A stretch of DNA of 64,000 nt from DATARH01 sp963778385 (GCA_963778385.1 CAVZUA010000023.1:1-64000), one strand, 5' to 3'; positions 1 through 8,960 are shown, counted from the stretch's first letter. Notes: generated from the letters alone by a model not told the origin. Translations and numbers: made by a program.

Positions 1-195
1 GCGCGCACGCTCAATCGGCTGTGCCAGCCCGGCGAGATCCAGGCCGGCGATCGTGCGGCGGCGAACGTCATTCCCTTCACACGCCCGCGCCATCAGGGGA
101 ATCCGCCGAATCCGCTGCGCGGCCTAATCCGCGCGGCGCGCCGACGCGGTGCCAGCGTGGTCGAGGCGCTGGCCGATGTCCTCAGGCCGAACTAA
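1..195 (+). CDS. C-terminal end of an unidentified protein (partial)
   Basis: An open frame runs from the first base to a TAA at 193-195 and encodes 64 residues ending VEALADVLRPN. The start lies outside the window. It is followed four bases later by the flippase gene on the same strand, so it is probably an upstream member of the exopolysaccharide cluster, but the tail carries no motif I recognise. The role is unknown; the reading frame is supported mainly by codon use and the tight spacing to the next gene. Confidence 0.55.
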   Translation, partial: ARTLNRLCQPGEIQAGDRAAANVIPFTRPRHQGNPPNPLRGLIRAARRRGASVVEALADVLRPN

Positions 196-199
196 CACG

Positions 200-1726
200 A
201 TGGCCGACAATTTTTCGCCTGACCCGAGGCCGCTCGGCACCGGCCCCGCCGACAGCGATATCGGTGCGCTGAAGCGGCACTCGGTGCAGGGCTCCGCAAT
301 GACGTTTGCGGCGCAAGGGCTCAAATTCCTCGTCAAGATCGCCACTCAGATCCTGATCGCACGATTGTTGGTCCCGGCGGATTACGGTCTTGTCGCGATG
401 GTCGCGCCGATCCTGGCGCTCAGCTACCTGATGGGCGATCTCGGGCTCGGCCAGGCGATCATCATCCAGCGGGATATCACGTCGACCGAGATCTCCTCGC
501 TGTTCTGGTTCGGCTTGCTGCTCAATTGCGCCCTGGCGGCGGGACTGATGGCAATCTCGCCGGGTATTGCCTGGCTTTATCACGAGCCGCGCACCATGCC
601 GATTACGCTAATGTTGGCGGCGTTGCTGCCGATTTCGGGGCTGGCGGCGCAGCACACGGCGCTGCTCAACCGGCACATGCGCTTTACCGTGCTCTCCGCG
701 CTCGATGTCGTGCCGCCGACGCTTGGTCTGTTGGCCGGGCTGACGGCGGCGCGGTCGGGTTGGGGGTATTGGTCACTCGTCACCGTCGCCGTCGCGGAGA
801 CGCTGTCCACCGTCGTGCTCGCCTGGTCGCTGTCAGATTGGCGGCCGGGCTGGCCAATCCGCGCGCCGGGCATCGGTCGCTTGCTTCGGGTGGGCTGGCA
901 CATCACCGGTTACAACTTGGCCGGCTACGCGACGACGTCACTGGACAACATCCTACTGGGCGTTTTCCAAGGGAGCGCGGCGCTCGGCCTTTACGACCGC
1001 GGCTACAAGCTCGTCACCCAGCCGGTCGCTCAGCTGCTGATGCCGGTCGGCCGAGTCGCGGTTCCGCTACTGACCCGGTTGCGCACTGACCCGCAGCGCT
1101 ACAAGCGCGCCTACGTCGACATGCTGCGCGTCATGATGCTGGTCGGCGTGCCGGGCATTCTCTTTACGATGATCATGGCGCAGCCATTGGTGCTGCTGCT
1201 GCTCGGTCGGCAGTGGGAGGGCGTCGCACCGATCTTCTCCTGGCTCTGCCTCGGAAGCCTCGCAAGCCCGCTCTATTCCAGCACCTTCTGGCTGTTCACG
1301 ACCCAGGACCAGACCAAGCGGCAGCTATGCTATGTCGCCGCGACCTCGGTGATCTCCGTCGTCGCCTTTATCGCCGGATTGCCTTGGGGACCGGCCGGCG
1401 TTGCCGCCGGCGCCGGGCTGTCGTTCCTGCTGATCTCCGCGCCGCTGGTATGCTGGGGTGCAACCAAGCGCGGCATGGTTGGGCCGATGGACTTGGCAGC
1501 AGCGCTGTTGCCGCTGACGATCGCGGCGGCAGCAACTGTTGCCGCTCTTCATTTAGTCCGCCAATCTTTGGCCGTCGATGGTGCGGCGATGCTGCTGGGC
1601 GCGGCGGTGCTGTCCTATGCGGTTTTTGTCGGTGTGTTGCTGTGTCTGCCATTCGGCCAGCCGGTCGTCCGCCGCGCCTGGCATCTCGGCATGGTGCTGA
1701 CCCAAAGCGGGCGAGCAGCGACATGA
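200..1726 (+). CDS. Wzx-like polysaccharide flippase (MATE/MOP superfamily)
   Basis: 508-residue integral membrane protein with about 12-14 hydrophobic segments, the length usual for Wzx/WzxC-type exporters. The early membrane-flanking part has the family pattern of a soluble N-terminus, then a first helix and a short loop with the dipeptide DYG (residues near 75). Such proteins move undecaprenyl-linked oligosaccharide across the inner membrane. I choose the ATG at 200, just after the upstream stop, over the earlier in-frame start at 149 that would overlap the previous gene. The next gene starts in an ATGA overlap at 1723-1726, indicating translational coupling with the glycosyltransferase. 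The substrate is not readable from the sequence; involvement in exopolysaccharide is inferred from neighbours. Confidence 0.85.
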   Translation: MADNFSPDPRPLGTGPADSDIGALKRHSVQGSAMTFAAQGLKFLVKIATQILIARLLVPADYGLVAMVAPILALSYLMGDLGLGQAIIIQRDITSTEISSLFWFGLLLNCALAAGLMAISPGIAWLYHEPRTMPITLMLAALLPISGLAAQHTALLNRHMRFTVLSALDVVPPTLGLLAGLTAARSGWGYWSLVTVAVAETLSTVVLAWSLSDWRPGWPIRAPGIGRLLRVGWHITGYNLAGYATTSLDNILLGVFQGSAALGLYDRGYKLVTQPVAQLLMPVGRVAVPLLTRLRTDPQRYKRAYVDMLRVMMLVGVPGILFTMIMAQPLVLLLLGRQWEGVAPIFSWLCLGSLASPLYSSTFWLFTTQDQTKRQLCYVAATSVISVVAFIAGLPWGPAGVAAGAGLSFLLISAPLVCWGATKRGMVGPMDLAAALLPLTIAAAATVAALHLVRQSLAVDGAAMLLGAAVLSYAVFVGVLLCLPFGQPVVRRAWHLGMVLTQSGRAAT

Positions 1727-2772
1727 CGACAGTGTCCATCGCGCTCGCCACCTGCAACGGGGCGCGGCATATCGACGAGCAGCTACACAGCTTGGCCGCG
1801 CAGCAACGGCCGCCCGACGAACTCGTCATCGCCGACGATGCGTCGACCGACGACACGACTGCACGCGTCGAGGCGTTCGCCGCGACCGCGCCGTTTCCCG
1901 TGCGCCTCTACCACAACCGCGAGCGGCTGGGTTATCGCGCCAATTTCATGCAAGCTGCCGGGCTGTGCCGCGCGGACGTGATCGCCTTTTGCGACCAGGA
2001 CGATATTTGGGAACCGCACAAGCTGGCGGCGTGCGTCCCGGCATTCGACGATCCGGGCGTCCTCCTCGTCTACCACGACGCGTTGACCGTCGCCGCCGAT
2101 GGCAGCCCCCTCGCCGTTATCGGCCAATACCCCGAGCGACCGATCGACTACGCGCTCGGCTTCACGCAATTGTTTCGCCGCAAGCTCTTGGAACCGGCGT
2201 GCTGGTGGGACCACTCGCTCGACCATAAGGAAACCCGCCGCCGGGAGAAAATGGCCCACGACCAGTGGTTCTTCTTTCTCGCCGCCGTGTTCGGGTCGAT
2301 CGCGCGGATCGATCAGCCGCTGGTGCGTTATCGCCAGCACGAGAGCAATTCCTACGGGTGGAAGGCGCCGTCGCGTTTGGCGACGATCGCGTCGCGCCTA
2401 TGGCCGTCGCTGCGCGGCCGAGCGCAGCAATATGCGGCGCTGGAGATGGGCGCCGGCTCCCGCGCCGCGATCCTCGCACAACTCGCGCCGCGCCTGGCGG
2501 AGGACGGGCGACCGAAGGCTGAGCGCGCCGCGCAAGACTATCGCGCCCTCGCCGCGCTTTATCGCCAGCGCCGTCGGCTCTACGGCTCGGCGAGTTTCTA
2601 CGATCGCGCGACGGCCTTCGGTAAGCTGCTCGGCGCGCGCGGCTACCGCGCCAAGGCGGATTGGGGTCTGGGGCCGAAAGCGCTCCTCGCCGATCTCTGC
2701 CTGGGAATCCCGGCCGGGTACCATCTGTCGGCACCGCCGGCCGAGGCCGCGCCGCAGAGATCGCAAGCATGA
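1723..2772 (+). CDS. Family 2 glycosyltransferase (rhamnosyltransferase-like)
   Basis: 349-residue GT-A fold glycosyltransferase. The N-terminus shows the GT2 beta strand and nucleotide-binding pattern (VSIALATCNG, then ELVIADDASTDDT) and the metal-binding acidic motif FCDQDD near residue 88. The spacing resembles WbbL/RfbF rhamnosyltransferase-like enzymes that extend a lipid-linked repeat unit on the cytoplasmic face. The start is the ATG overlapping the flippase stop, and its own stop overlaps the start of the next gene (ATGA at 2769-2772), so three genes are coupled. Donor and acceptor are not known. Confidence 0.85.
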   Translation: MTTVSIALATCNGARHIDEQLHSLAAQQRPPDELVIADDASTDDTTARVEAFAATAPFPVRLYHNRERLGYRANFMQAAGLCRADVIAFCDQDDIWEPHKLAACVPAFDDPGVLLVYHDALTVAADGSPLAVIGQYPERPIDYALGFTQLFRRKLLEPACWWDHSLDHKETRRREKMAHDQWFFFLAAVFGSIARIDQPLVRYRQHESNSYGWKAPSRLATIASRLWPSLRGRAQQYAALEMGAGSRAAILAQLAPRLAEDGRPKAERAAQDYRALAALYRQRRRLYGSASFYDRATAFGKLLGARGYRAKADWGLGPKALLADLCLGIPAGYHLSAPPAEAAPQRSQA

Positions 2773-5105
2773 CGGCAAGTCCGATGGCTCAGTCTTGCGA
2801 AGCAGAACCCTCAACCATCGGCATGCTGCGACTGTTGCTGCTCGCCACTATCGTCTTCCCACTGCTACTGGGCGGCGGCGCGGCCTATTTCGCTTATGTC
2901 GACAACAACCGCCAGGCGGTGATGTCGGCCTCTGAGGCCGTCGCGGTCGCCGCGGCCAACACCACCAAGGTGCTCGACACGCACCTCCTGGTGGCGGCGC
3001 GCATCGGCGACCTGCTGGGAACCATGCGGGACGACCAGATCCGCGCCGCGGAAAAATCGCTGCACGAGAGAATGGTACAGCAAGTCGCCGCGATGCCCGA
3101 GGTCGCGGCGGCCTGGGTCATCGATGCGGCCGGCCGCGAACTGGTGAGTGCGCGGGTCTATCCGGTCAATCCCGGCCTCGATCAGTCGGGCCGTGAGGAT
3201 TATCGGGCGTTGCGCGATACGAACGCGCCAAGCTTCATCTCGATGTTGCGCGCCCGCCGCCTCGACGATGGCGAATTCGAACCGTATTTCACCGTCAGCC
3301 TGCGTTGGGCGACGCCCGATGGCCGGTTTAACGGCGTCATCGTTGTCGCGATTGCAAGCTCTTATTTTGCGTCATTTTACGATTCATTGCTTGGATCGGG
3401 GCGGTACGCCGCGGCGCTGCTGAGGAGCGACGGCGTCATCCTCGCCCGCTACCCGGCGCCCGATCTCACAGCCGGCCCGCCGCTCCCCGACCCGTTGCTG
3501 GTCAAGGCGATTGGCGAAGAGCCGGCGACCGGGATCGTCGAAAGCGGCACGCCGTTCGACGGCGCGGGTCGCATCGTCGCGATCAAGCGCGTGGCCGACT
3601 ACCCGGTCTATGTAACGATCGAACGCCGCAAGGCGTCGATCCTCGGCGACTGGCTGCAGACCGTGGCCGGGTACGCGAGCATCGGGGCACCTGCGGCGAT
3701 CGCGCTGATCGCGCTGAGCCTCCTCGCGCTCCGCCGCGCGCGCCGCGAGGAATCGGCCCTGGCGCGGGCGGGAAAGGCGTTCGCGGGTCAGGCGGCGCTC
3801 GAAGTGCGGCTGCACCGAGCGCAACGGCTCGAAGCACTCGGACTGCTGACCACGGGGGTCGCCACCGATTTCACCAAAGTGGCATCGGAAATCCGCCACA
3901 ACATCGAGTGTGCCGCGGCCGCGATCAGCGACCCCGCGGCACCACAGCAGCCGTTGCTCGCCGCCGCGCAGGATGGTTGCACGCGCGCTGCCGGGTTGGC
4001 GCAGCGGCTGCTGTCGCTGACACAATCCGAGCCGTTGCGGCCGCAGCCTGCGGATCTCAACGAAGTCATCGTCGACCTGCTGGAACTGACCTGGCCGTCA
4101 GGCACGCCCATCGTCGACGAAGTTCGGCTGCAAGAAGGTCTATGGCCGGTACAAACGAACCCCGACCGGCTGGCGACGGCTTTGCTCAATTTCGCCTTCC
4201 ACGGTCGAAGCGCGGCGAACGCGGATGGCCGGCTCGTCATCGAAGCAAGCAATTGCTCGCTCGATGCGGCGGGGGTCGACACTGCCCCGCCGGGAGACTA
4301 CGTCGAGCTGGTTATTAAGGGTACCGGCGCGACCGCTGCTTATTCTCAGGATATCAGCGACCTTATCCGGGTACGCGGATTTGCCGATCGGACGAGCGCC
4401 TATGGCACGACCGAAGGCACCCCGGGCGGACCCGCGACGATGCGACTGCATTTGCCGCGCTACCCGATCGAGAAGCAGGGGCATTTCAGGATTGTTGGCG
4501 GCGCGTTTAAACGCGGCTTTGACGTGACCGGGGCGCTGGGTGCGATCCTGGTTCTGTTGCCACTGTTTTGCCTGATTGCGATGGCGATCAAACTGTGGGA
4601 TCGCGGTCCGGTCTTCTACCGGCATCGGCGGGTCGGTCTGAACGGCGCTCCGTTTGACTGCCTCAAATTTCGCAGCATGGTGGTTAACGCCGACGAGGTC
4701 CTGTCACGCCACCTCGCGAGCAGCGGCGAGGCGGCGCTCGAATGGCAGGAAGCGCGCAAGCTGAAAGACGATCCACGGGTTACCCCCCTCGGGTCGAGCA
4801 TGCGCAAGACCAGCATCGACGAGCTGCCGCAGCTGTTTAACATCCTCAAAGGCGAGATGAGTTTTGTCGGTCCGCGTCCGATCGTCACCGCCGAAGTCCC
4901 CAAATACGGCGACTCCATCGATCATTACTTACGCGCCCGTCCCGGGCTTACCGGCGCATGGCAGGTTAACGGCCGCAACGACGTCGATTACCGCACGCGG
5001 GTCTCGCTCGACCGCGACTACGTCGAAGGTTGGAGCTTCCGGCTCGACCTGGCGATCCTCGTCAAGACTTTAAGCGAGGTCGCCACCGCACGCGGCTGTT
5101 ACTGA
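2769..5105 (+). CDS. Cache sensor/degenerate histidine kinase fused to an initiating sugar-phosphate transferase
   Basis: 778 residues. Order: transmembrane helix (about 19-42), periplasmic double-Cache-like sensor (about 45-290), second helix (299-323), a DHp-like region with the familiar QRLEALG start (352-358), an ATPase-like domain (about 425-565), then a complete bacterial sugar transferase domain (575-778) with its hydrophobic hairpin (586-606) and catalytic Asp-Glu pair in TSIDELPQ (D684, E685), followed by GPRP and PGLTGAWQV. Such transferases load the first sugar phosphate on undecaprenyl phosphate. The kinase part looks dead: the GVAHDF motif reads GVATDF, the N-box Asn is lost (FAFHGRSAA), and no DxGxG box is seen. 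Coupled by ATGA overlap to the glycosyltransferase. Inference: periplasmic ligand sensing directly gates polymer initiation. Confidence 0.85.
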   Translation: MTASPMAQSCEAEPSTIGMLRLLLLATIVFPLLLGGGAAYFAYVDNNRQAVMSASEAVAVAAANTTKVLDTHLLVAARIGDLLGTMRDDQIRAAEKSLHERMVQQVAAMPEVAAAWVIDAAGRELVSARVYPVNPGLDQSGREDYRALRDTNAPSFISMLRARRLDDGEFEPYFTVSLRWATPDGRFNGVIVVAIASSYFASFYDSLLGSGRYAAALLRSDGVILARYPAPDLTAGPPLPDPLLVKAIGEEPATGIVESGTPFDGAGRIVAIKRVADYPVYVTIERRKASILGDWLQTVAGYASIGAPAAIALIALSLLALRRARREESALARAGKAFAGQAALEVRLHRAQRLEALGLLTTGVATDFTKVASEIRHNIECAAAAISDPAAPQQPLLAAAQDGCTRAAGLAQRLLSLTQSEPLRPQPADLNEVIVDLLELTWPSGTPIVDEVRLQEGLWPVQTNPDRLATALLNFAFHGRSAANADGRLVIEASNCSLDAAGVDTAPPGDYVELVIKGTGATAAYSQDISDLIRVRGFADRTSAYGTTEGTPGGPATMRLHLPRYPIEKQGHFRIVGGAFKRGFDVTGALGAILVLLPLFCLIAMAIKLWDRGPVFYRHRRVGLNGAPFDCLKFRSMVVNADEVLSRHLASSGEAALEWQEARKLKDDPRVTPLGSSMRKTSIDELPQLFNILKGEMSFVGPRPIVTAEVPKYGDSIDHYLRARPGLTGAWQVNGRNDVDYRTRVSLDRDYVEGWSFRLDLAILVKTLSEVATARGCY

Positions 5106-5136
5106 TCGGCGCGCCTAGCGGGGGAACGGAGGCAGA

Positions 5137-5238
5137 ATGACCGCAATCCGGTCAGATGCGGCGAATCCTGCCGCGACGGATCCTGCAGTGACGCCGCCTG
5201 CTGTTACCCAAAGACACCGAAGTGCGCTGGTTTCTTAA
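5137..5238 (+). CDS. Possible 33-residue leader peptide
   Basis: A short frame, ATG at 5137 to TAA at 5236-5238, lies between the fusion gene and the 74-residue gene. A good Shine-Dalgarno (ggagg, 5128-5132) sits five bases before the ATG. The peptide is Ala/Pro/Thr-rich with no recognised motif. It could be a translated leader for the next gene, 12 bases downstream of its stop, or only chance. Confidence 0.3.
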   Translation: MTAIRSDAANPAATDPAVTPPAVTQRHRSALVS

Positions 5239-5250
5239 CAGAGGTCGGTC

Positions 5251-5475
5251 ATGCAGATGGAAGAACATCATGTCTTCTTCGAAGCCAGAACCGGGCTGTC
5301 ACTGCTCGAAACGATGGAGCAGCTCAAGCCGTGGCTCGATCGCAACCGCATTCGCCCGGTCGAGTTCAAGCACATGGTCACCGCATTGGGCTCGATTGAG
5401 CTGCAGCTCACGTTCCGCACACGCGAAGAAGCGAGCCTCTTCGAACGTGCCTTCTGCCAGAGTGAGACTATCTGA
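5251..5475 (+). CDS. Small hypothetical protein, 74 residues
   Basis: Starts at ATG 5251 with a gagg ribosome site at 5240-5244. The protein is acidic to neutral, soluble, with a strand-helix-helix-strand appearance (HHVFFEARTG, helices around LLETMEQLKPWL, then IELQLTFRT strand and a closing helix EEASLFERAF). No family recognised. It follows the polysaccharide genes on the same strand and its stop lies 28 bases from the convergent glucanase, so it closes this cluster. Function unknown. Confidence 0.55.
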   Translation: MQMEEHHVFFEARTGLSLLETMEQLKPWLDRNRIRPVEFKHMVTALGSIELQLTFRTREEASLFERAFCQSETI

Positions 5476-5502
5476 TCTGCCGAGCCGGCCGATGTGACCC
5501 CG

Positions 5503-7452
5503 CTACCCGATGGTGAGATGCCAAGCGGAGCCAGGCGAGCCAATATTGGCGCCGCCGATGATCGAGGTCCCGTTCGCCTCCCAACCCCAGACCTGGCCGC
5601 TGCCGGCATTCTGGAATACCAGCTCGGCATGGCCGTCACTATTCGGGTAGTCGATCCCCTTCAGTTTCCAGCCGGGATCGCTTGGTGAACCGAGATTGCC
5701 GCCGGCGATGACCGAGGTGCCGCTCGTTTCCCAGTCCCACACCTGACCGCTGTTGGCGTTCTGGAAAATCAGGTCGCTGTGGCCGTCGTCCCTGAGGCTA
5801 CCGACCGCCGCCAGCCTCCAGCTGTTATCGCTGGGCGTTCCGATATTGGCGCCGGCGATGACCGACGTGCCGTTCATTTCCCAGGCCCAAACCTGGCCGT
5901 TGCCGGTATTCTGGAAGATGAGATCGCTGTAGCCGTCGCCGTTGAGGTCGCGGACACCAGCGAGCTTCCAACTCGGGTCGCTCGGCGTCCCAATCACACC
6001 GCTAGCGAGGACCGAGGTGCCGTTCATTTCCCAGCCCTGGACTTGGCCCGTACTCGCGTTTTGCAAAATCATGTCGTCGCGGCCATCGCCGTTGAGGTCG
6101 CCGACACCGGCGAGATGCCATGCGGCATTGGCTGGGGTGCCGATCGTGCCGCTGGACACCACCGAGGTGCCGTTCATTTCCCAGCCTTGGATTTGGCCGG
6201 TGCTGGTGTTCTGCAAAATCAGGTCGGCACGGCCGTCGCCGTTGAGATCGCCTATGCCGGCGAGCTGCCAGGTGGCATTGCTCGGCGTGCCGATCGTGCC
6301 GGCAGAGAGGATGGAGGTGCCGCTCAGCTCCCAATCCTGGATCTGGCCGGTGCTCGCATCCTGGAAGACAAGATCGCTCAGGCCGTTGCCGTAAAGGTCG
6401 TCCGGGACCGAACGCTTCACAATATCTAGTGAGAGGGGAGCAGAACTGGGGCTGGTATTCCCGGCGCTATCGGTTTGGGTCGCGGTCAAGCTATGCGCCC
6501 CGTAGGACAGGACTGGGGTAACGATCTGCCAATTATCGCCGCCGCCGACCACTCCGGTGCCAACGGCGGCGACCCCGTCGTAAAGGGTGACCGTATTGCC
6601 CGCGACGCCCTGGCCGTTGATCTGGGGCCGTGTAACATTGGTGATGTCGTCACCGCTGATGCCGCTATCGGTCGAGGGATCAAGCGTCAGGCCAGATGGA
6701 GCCGGCGTTGACGCCCCCAGACCGTAGACGTGGACGTAGTCGATGCGGTAGCTGGCTGGGAACTGTGTCGTGGCGTCGGGCCAGCCGGGAAAATTGCCCC
6801 CGACGGCGAGGTTGATGAGCATGTACATCGGCGTATTCATATCCGCCGGCGTGGCTATCTGGGCAGTCTGCGAGCCGTCGACGTACCAGGTCATCGTCGA
6901 CGGGGTCCACGCAAAGCCATAGGTGTGGAAACCGGCGGACAGGTCTTCGCTAAGATGTATTGGCTGAATGAATTCCGATCCGTCCGTGCTGTGGTAGCTG
7001 TTGTAGACAGTGCTCGGATCGCTCCCGAGTACTTCCATGATGTCGACCTCGGGCGGCCAGGCATTATTTTCCGGCAGCAACCAGAAGGCGGGCCATAAAC
7101 CGTTTCCGCTGGGAACCTGGGCGCGAATTTCCCAGTACCCGTAAGTCTGTGCGACGGTGCCGTAGCTCGTCAGCAGGCCGGATGTGTACGCCAGGTCGCC
7201 GACATTGCCGAAATAGGCGCCCTGCGCTGGGTTTGTCGGCTGCGCGGTGATCGTCAGGATGCCATCGCTGATCGAGAATGGATTGATCCCGAGAGGCTGA
7301 GAACTGGTCCCGCTGAAATCGGGATCCATGTACGCCTCGTCCTCTAGGTTGCTGTACAGACTGCGCGCACCGTTGGGGAACGTCGTGTTCCAAGTCCCCG
7401 ATTGGCCGCCGACGTTGAGGCTGAGCGAATTAAACTCGTCGTCAAAGCTCAT
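5503..7452 (-). CDS. GH16 beta-glucanase with Ig-like and FG-GAP-type repeats (ExsH-like)
   Basis: 649 residues in the open frame. GH16 catalytic domain at about 1-245 with the E-x-D-x-x-E signature (E135, D137, E140: nucleophile, assisting Asp, acid/base), a bacterial Ig-like linker (about 250-345), and six 50-residue repeats to the C-terminus, each opening with a DLNGDGxxDL calcium-loop-like motif. ExsH-type glycanases cleave beta-1,3/1,4-linked exopolysaccharide outside the cell and leave by type I secretion. No signal peptide is visible, and the sequence before Met1 continues as frameshifted RTX-like coding (see 7453-8084), so the present ATG is probably internal to the ancestral gene. 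Convergent with the polysaccharide cluster, whose product is the likely substrate. Confidence 0.8.
   Translation of the reverse strand: MSFDDEFNSLSLNVGGQSGTWNTTFPNGARSLYSNLEDEAYMDPDFSGTSSQPLGINPFSISDGILTITAQPTNPAQGAYFGNVGDLAYTSGLLTSYGTVAQTYGYWEIRAQVPSGNGLWPAFWLLPENNAWPPEVDIMEVLGSDPSTVYNSYHSTDGSEFIQPIHLSEDLSAGFHTYGFAWTPSTMTWYVDGSQTAQIATPADMNTPMYMLINLAVGGNFPGWPDATTQFPASYRIDYVHVYGLGASTPAPSGLTLDPSTDSGISGDDITNVTRPQINGQGVAGNTVTLYDGVAAVGTGVVGGGDNWQIVTPVLSYGAHSLTATQTDSAGNTSPSSAPLSLDIVKRSVPDDLYGNGLSDLVFQDASTGQIQDWELSGTSILSAGTIGTPSNATWQLAGIGDLNGDGRADLILQNTSTGQIQGWEMNGTSVVSSGTIGTPANAAWHLAGVGDLNGDGRDDMILQNASTGQVQGWEMNGTSVLASGVIGTPSDPSWKLAGVRDLNGDGYSDLIFQNTGNGQVWAWEMNGTSVIAGANIGTPSDNSWRLAAVGSLRDDGHSDLIFQNANSGQVWDWETSGTSVIAGGNLGSPSDPGWKLKGIDYPNSDGHAELVFQNAGSGQVWGWEANGTSIIGGANIGSPGSAWHLTIG
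5506..6405 (-). repeat. Six tandem 150-bp units encoding 50-residue FG-GAP-like repeats
   Basis: The unit reads approximately DLNGDGxxDLxxQNxxTGQVxxWEMNGTSVxxxGxIGTPxxxxWxLAGVG. Units 2-4 keep the full D-x-N-x-D-G-x-x-D loop; unit 1 (DLYGNGLSD) and units 5-6 (SLRDDGHSD, YPNSDGHAE) have lost some ligands. These repeats form beta-propeller-like blades that bind calcium or carbohydrate in related secreted proteins. Confidence 0.8.
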
Positions 7453-8084
7453 CGTGAGCCCCGCCGTGCTGAACGGTGCGTTGGCTGGCGGTGAAACTGC
7501 CGACCGTCGTGTTGTTGAACGTGACCGATTGACCAGCGCCGAGGTTCAGCACGGTATCCGCGCCGCTCTCCGTCATGGCTGCTTGGATGTCGGCAAAGCT
7601 GGGCAAACTGTAGCCTTGCAACTGCACTACGTCGCCAGGGTGAAAGTTCTGGATCTCGTCCAACCGTCGCCCGCGCTTATGGTCAAGGTGGCGTTCCCCG
7701 ACCCGCCGACAAGGCTGTCGTTGCCGGTTCCGGCGGTGATGCTGTCGTTGTCGGCATTGGCCGAGATGATGGTTGCTGAGCGAATTGCCAATGGCATATG
7801 CGTCGGCCGAGCCTCCTAGCGTCAGGTTTTGGACATTGGCCGGGAGTGAATTACCAACCCCAGGCCGCGACAGTAGAGACGCCGGAATTGGCGGTCTGGA
7901 TGACAGCATCGCTCGGGTCGTAGATGATAAATGTATCGTCGCCACCATTCGCCGACCAGCGTTATGTCGGGCGCATTGGTTGCAGTTGATCCTTGCCGCT
8001 CGTCCCGAATACGGGCATGCCAGCTGCGTACCCGGCGTACCAATTGGTCGGCGCACCGCTAACTGGAAGGTACAATCGCGTCAT
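7453..8084 (-). pseudogene. Frameshifted 5' part of the glucanase gene (RTX-like N-terminal domain)
   Basis: On the minus strand, an ATG at 8084 opens MTRLYLPVSG..., and the homologous text then jumps between frames about six times before joining the glucanase frame: GTSGKDQLQ, PDITLVG, GDDTFIIYDPSDAVIQ, PANVQNLTLGGSADAYAIG, NDSLVGGSGNATLTI, LDEIQNFHPGDVVQLQG, SFTASQ, then FSTAGLTMSFDDEF. The GNDSLVGGSGN stretch is an RTX nonapeptide-type calcium motif as in type I-secreted ExsH proteins. Net length from 8084 to 5503 is not a multiple of three. Either the gene is inactivated at its 5' end or this stretch is poorly sequenced. Confidence 0.75.
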
Positions 8085-8261
8085 TGCGAATGATGCCGGA
8101 TAGTGGCAACCCATCACGGAGACAATGTTAGAATAGACAAGCTGAAATGTCGGATTAGATTATCTATAATTTATCAGACATTGATCCTGCTGGTTTGACC
8201 CCGCCGGGATTTGTCACGGCACGGGTTGTCCACTCAGCGTGGATGACAAAAGTCGTTGGTT

Positions 8262-8960
8262 TCAACCGACTATAACGCTATCCCGGCGGGCCGATGCCTC
8301 CGGGCGTGCCCGGGCGCCATCAAGGAAGAGCGCGACGGCGTTTGCCGCATGGGTCTTGATTTCGGACGCGCTGAGCGGGATGCCGAGGCCCAGTGCGCGG
8401 CGTTGTGGACTGCTGACGACCGACAGTATGAATTGCTCCGCGGCGAAATCTGGGTCGGTCGTTCGCAATTCACCGCTTTTAATACGGGGTTTAAGATGGC
8501 TGGCGATACGCTGGATGCCGCTTGCGACGCCCAACTCGTGCAAGATCCGCGCGAGGCTGGGAAAGCGCGGCGCCTCGTGGATCACCAGCCGGTGCAGCGC
8601 CAGCGCTTCCGGTGTCAGCGCAATGCGCAGCATGTATTCGGCGGTGTCCCGCAGCGCATCGGCGAGGTCGGGCGGTGCCAGCAATCCGCTATCGAAGGGC
8701 GGCAGCCAGCGCTCCATCAGCCGCCGGACGACTGCCTCGAACAGCTGCTCCTTACCGGGAAAGCGGTGGTAGAAGGTTCGTTTGGAGATGCCGGCCTGCT
8801 TCGCCACGGCCTCGATGCTGGTGGCGCCAAAGCCATGAACCAGAAAAAGCTTTTCGGCGACTTCGAGGATGCGGTCGAAGAGCTGTGCCGACTGCCGCAC
8901 CGACGGTCGCCCCCCGCGCCCGCGGGCTTCCGGCCACGAAACGGCCAAGCCATGCTGCAT
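8262..8960 (-). CDS. TetR-family transcriptional regulator
   Basis: 232 residues from the ATG at 8960 (in-frame starts further upstream, to about 9101, would add 46 residues that do not look like the family). The N-terminal helix-turn-helix is typical: ILEVAEKLFLVHGFGATSIE, then AVAKQAGISKRTFYHRFPGK, followed by an all-helical ligand domain, with a C-terminal part resembling the AefR/TetR_C_7 style. It probably represses a gene nearby, but no target operator or divergent efflux gene is apparent; the closest neighbours are the broken glucanase and a secreted His-rich protein. Confidence 0.85.
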   Translation of the reverse strand: MQHGLAVSWPEARGRGGRPSVRQSAQLFDRILEVAEKLFLVHGFGATSIEAVAKQAGISKRTFYHRFPGKEQLFEAVVRRLMERWLPPFDSGLLAPPDLADALRDTAEYMLRIALTPEALALHRLVIHEAPRFPSLARILHELGVASGIQRIASHLKPRIKSGELRTTDPDFAAEQFILSVVSSPQRRALGLGIPLSASEIKTHAANAVALFLDGARARPEASARRDSVIVG

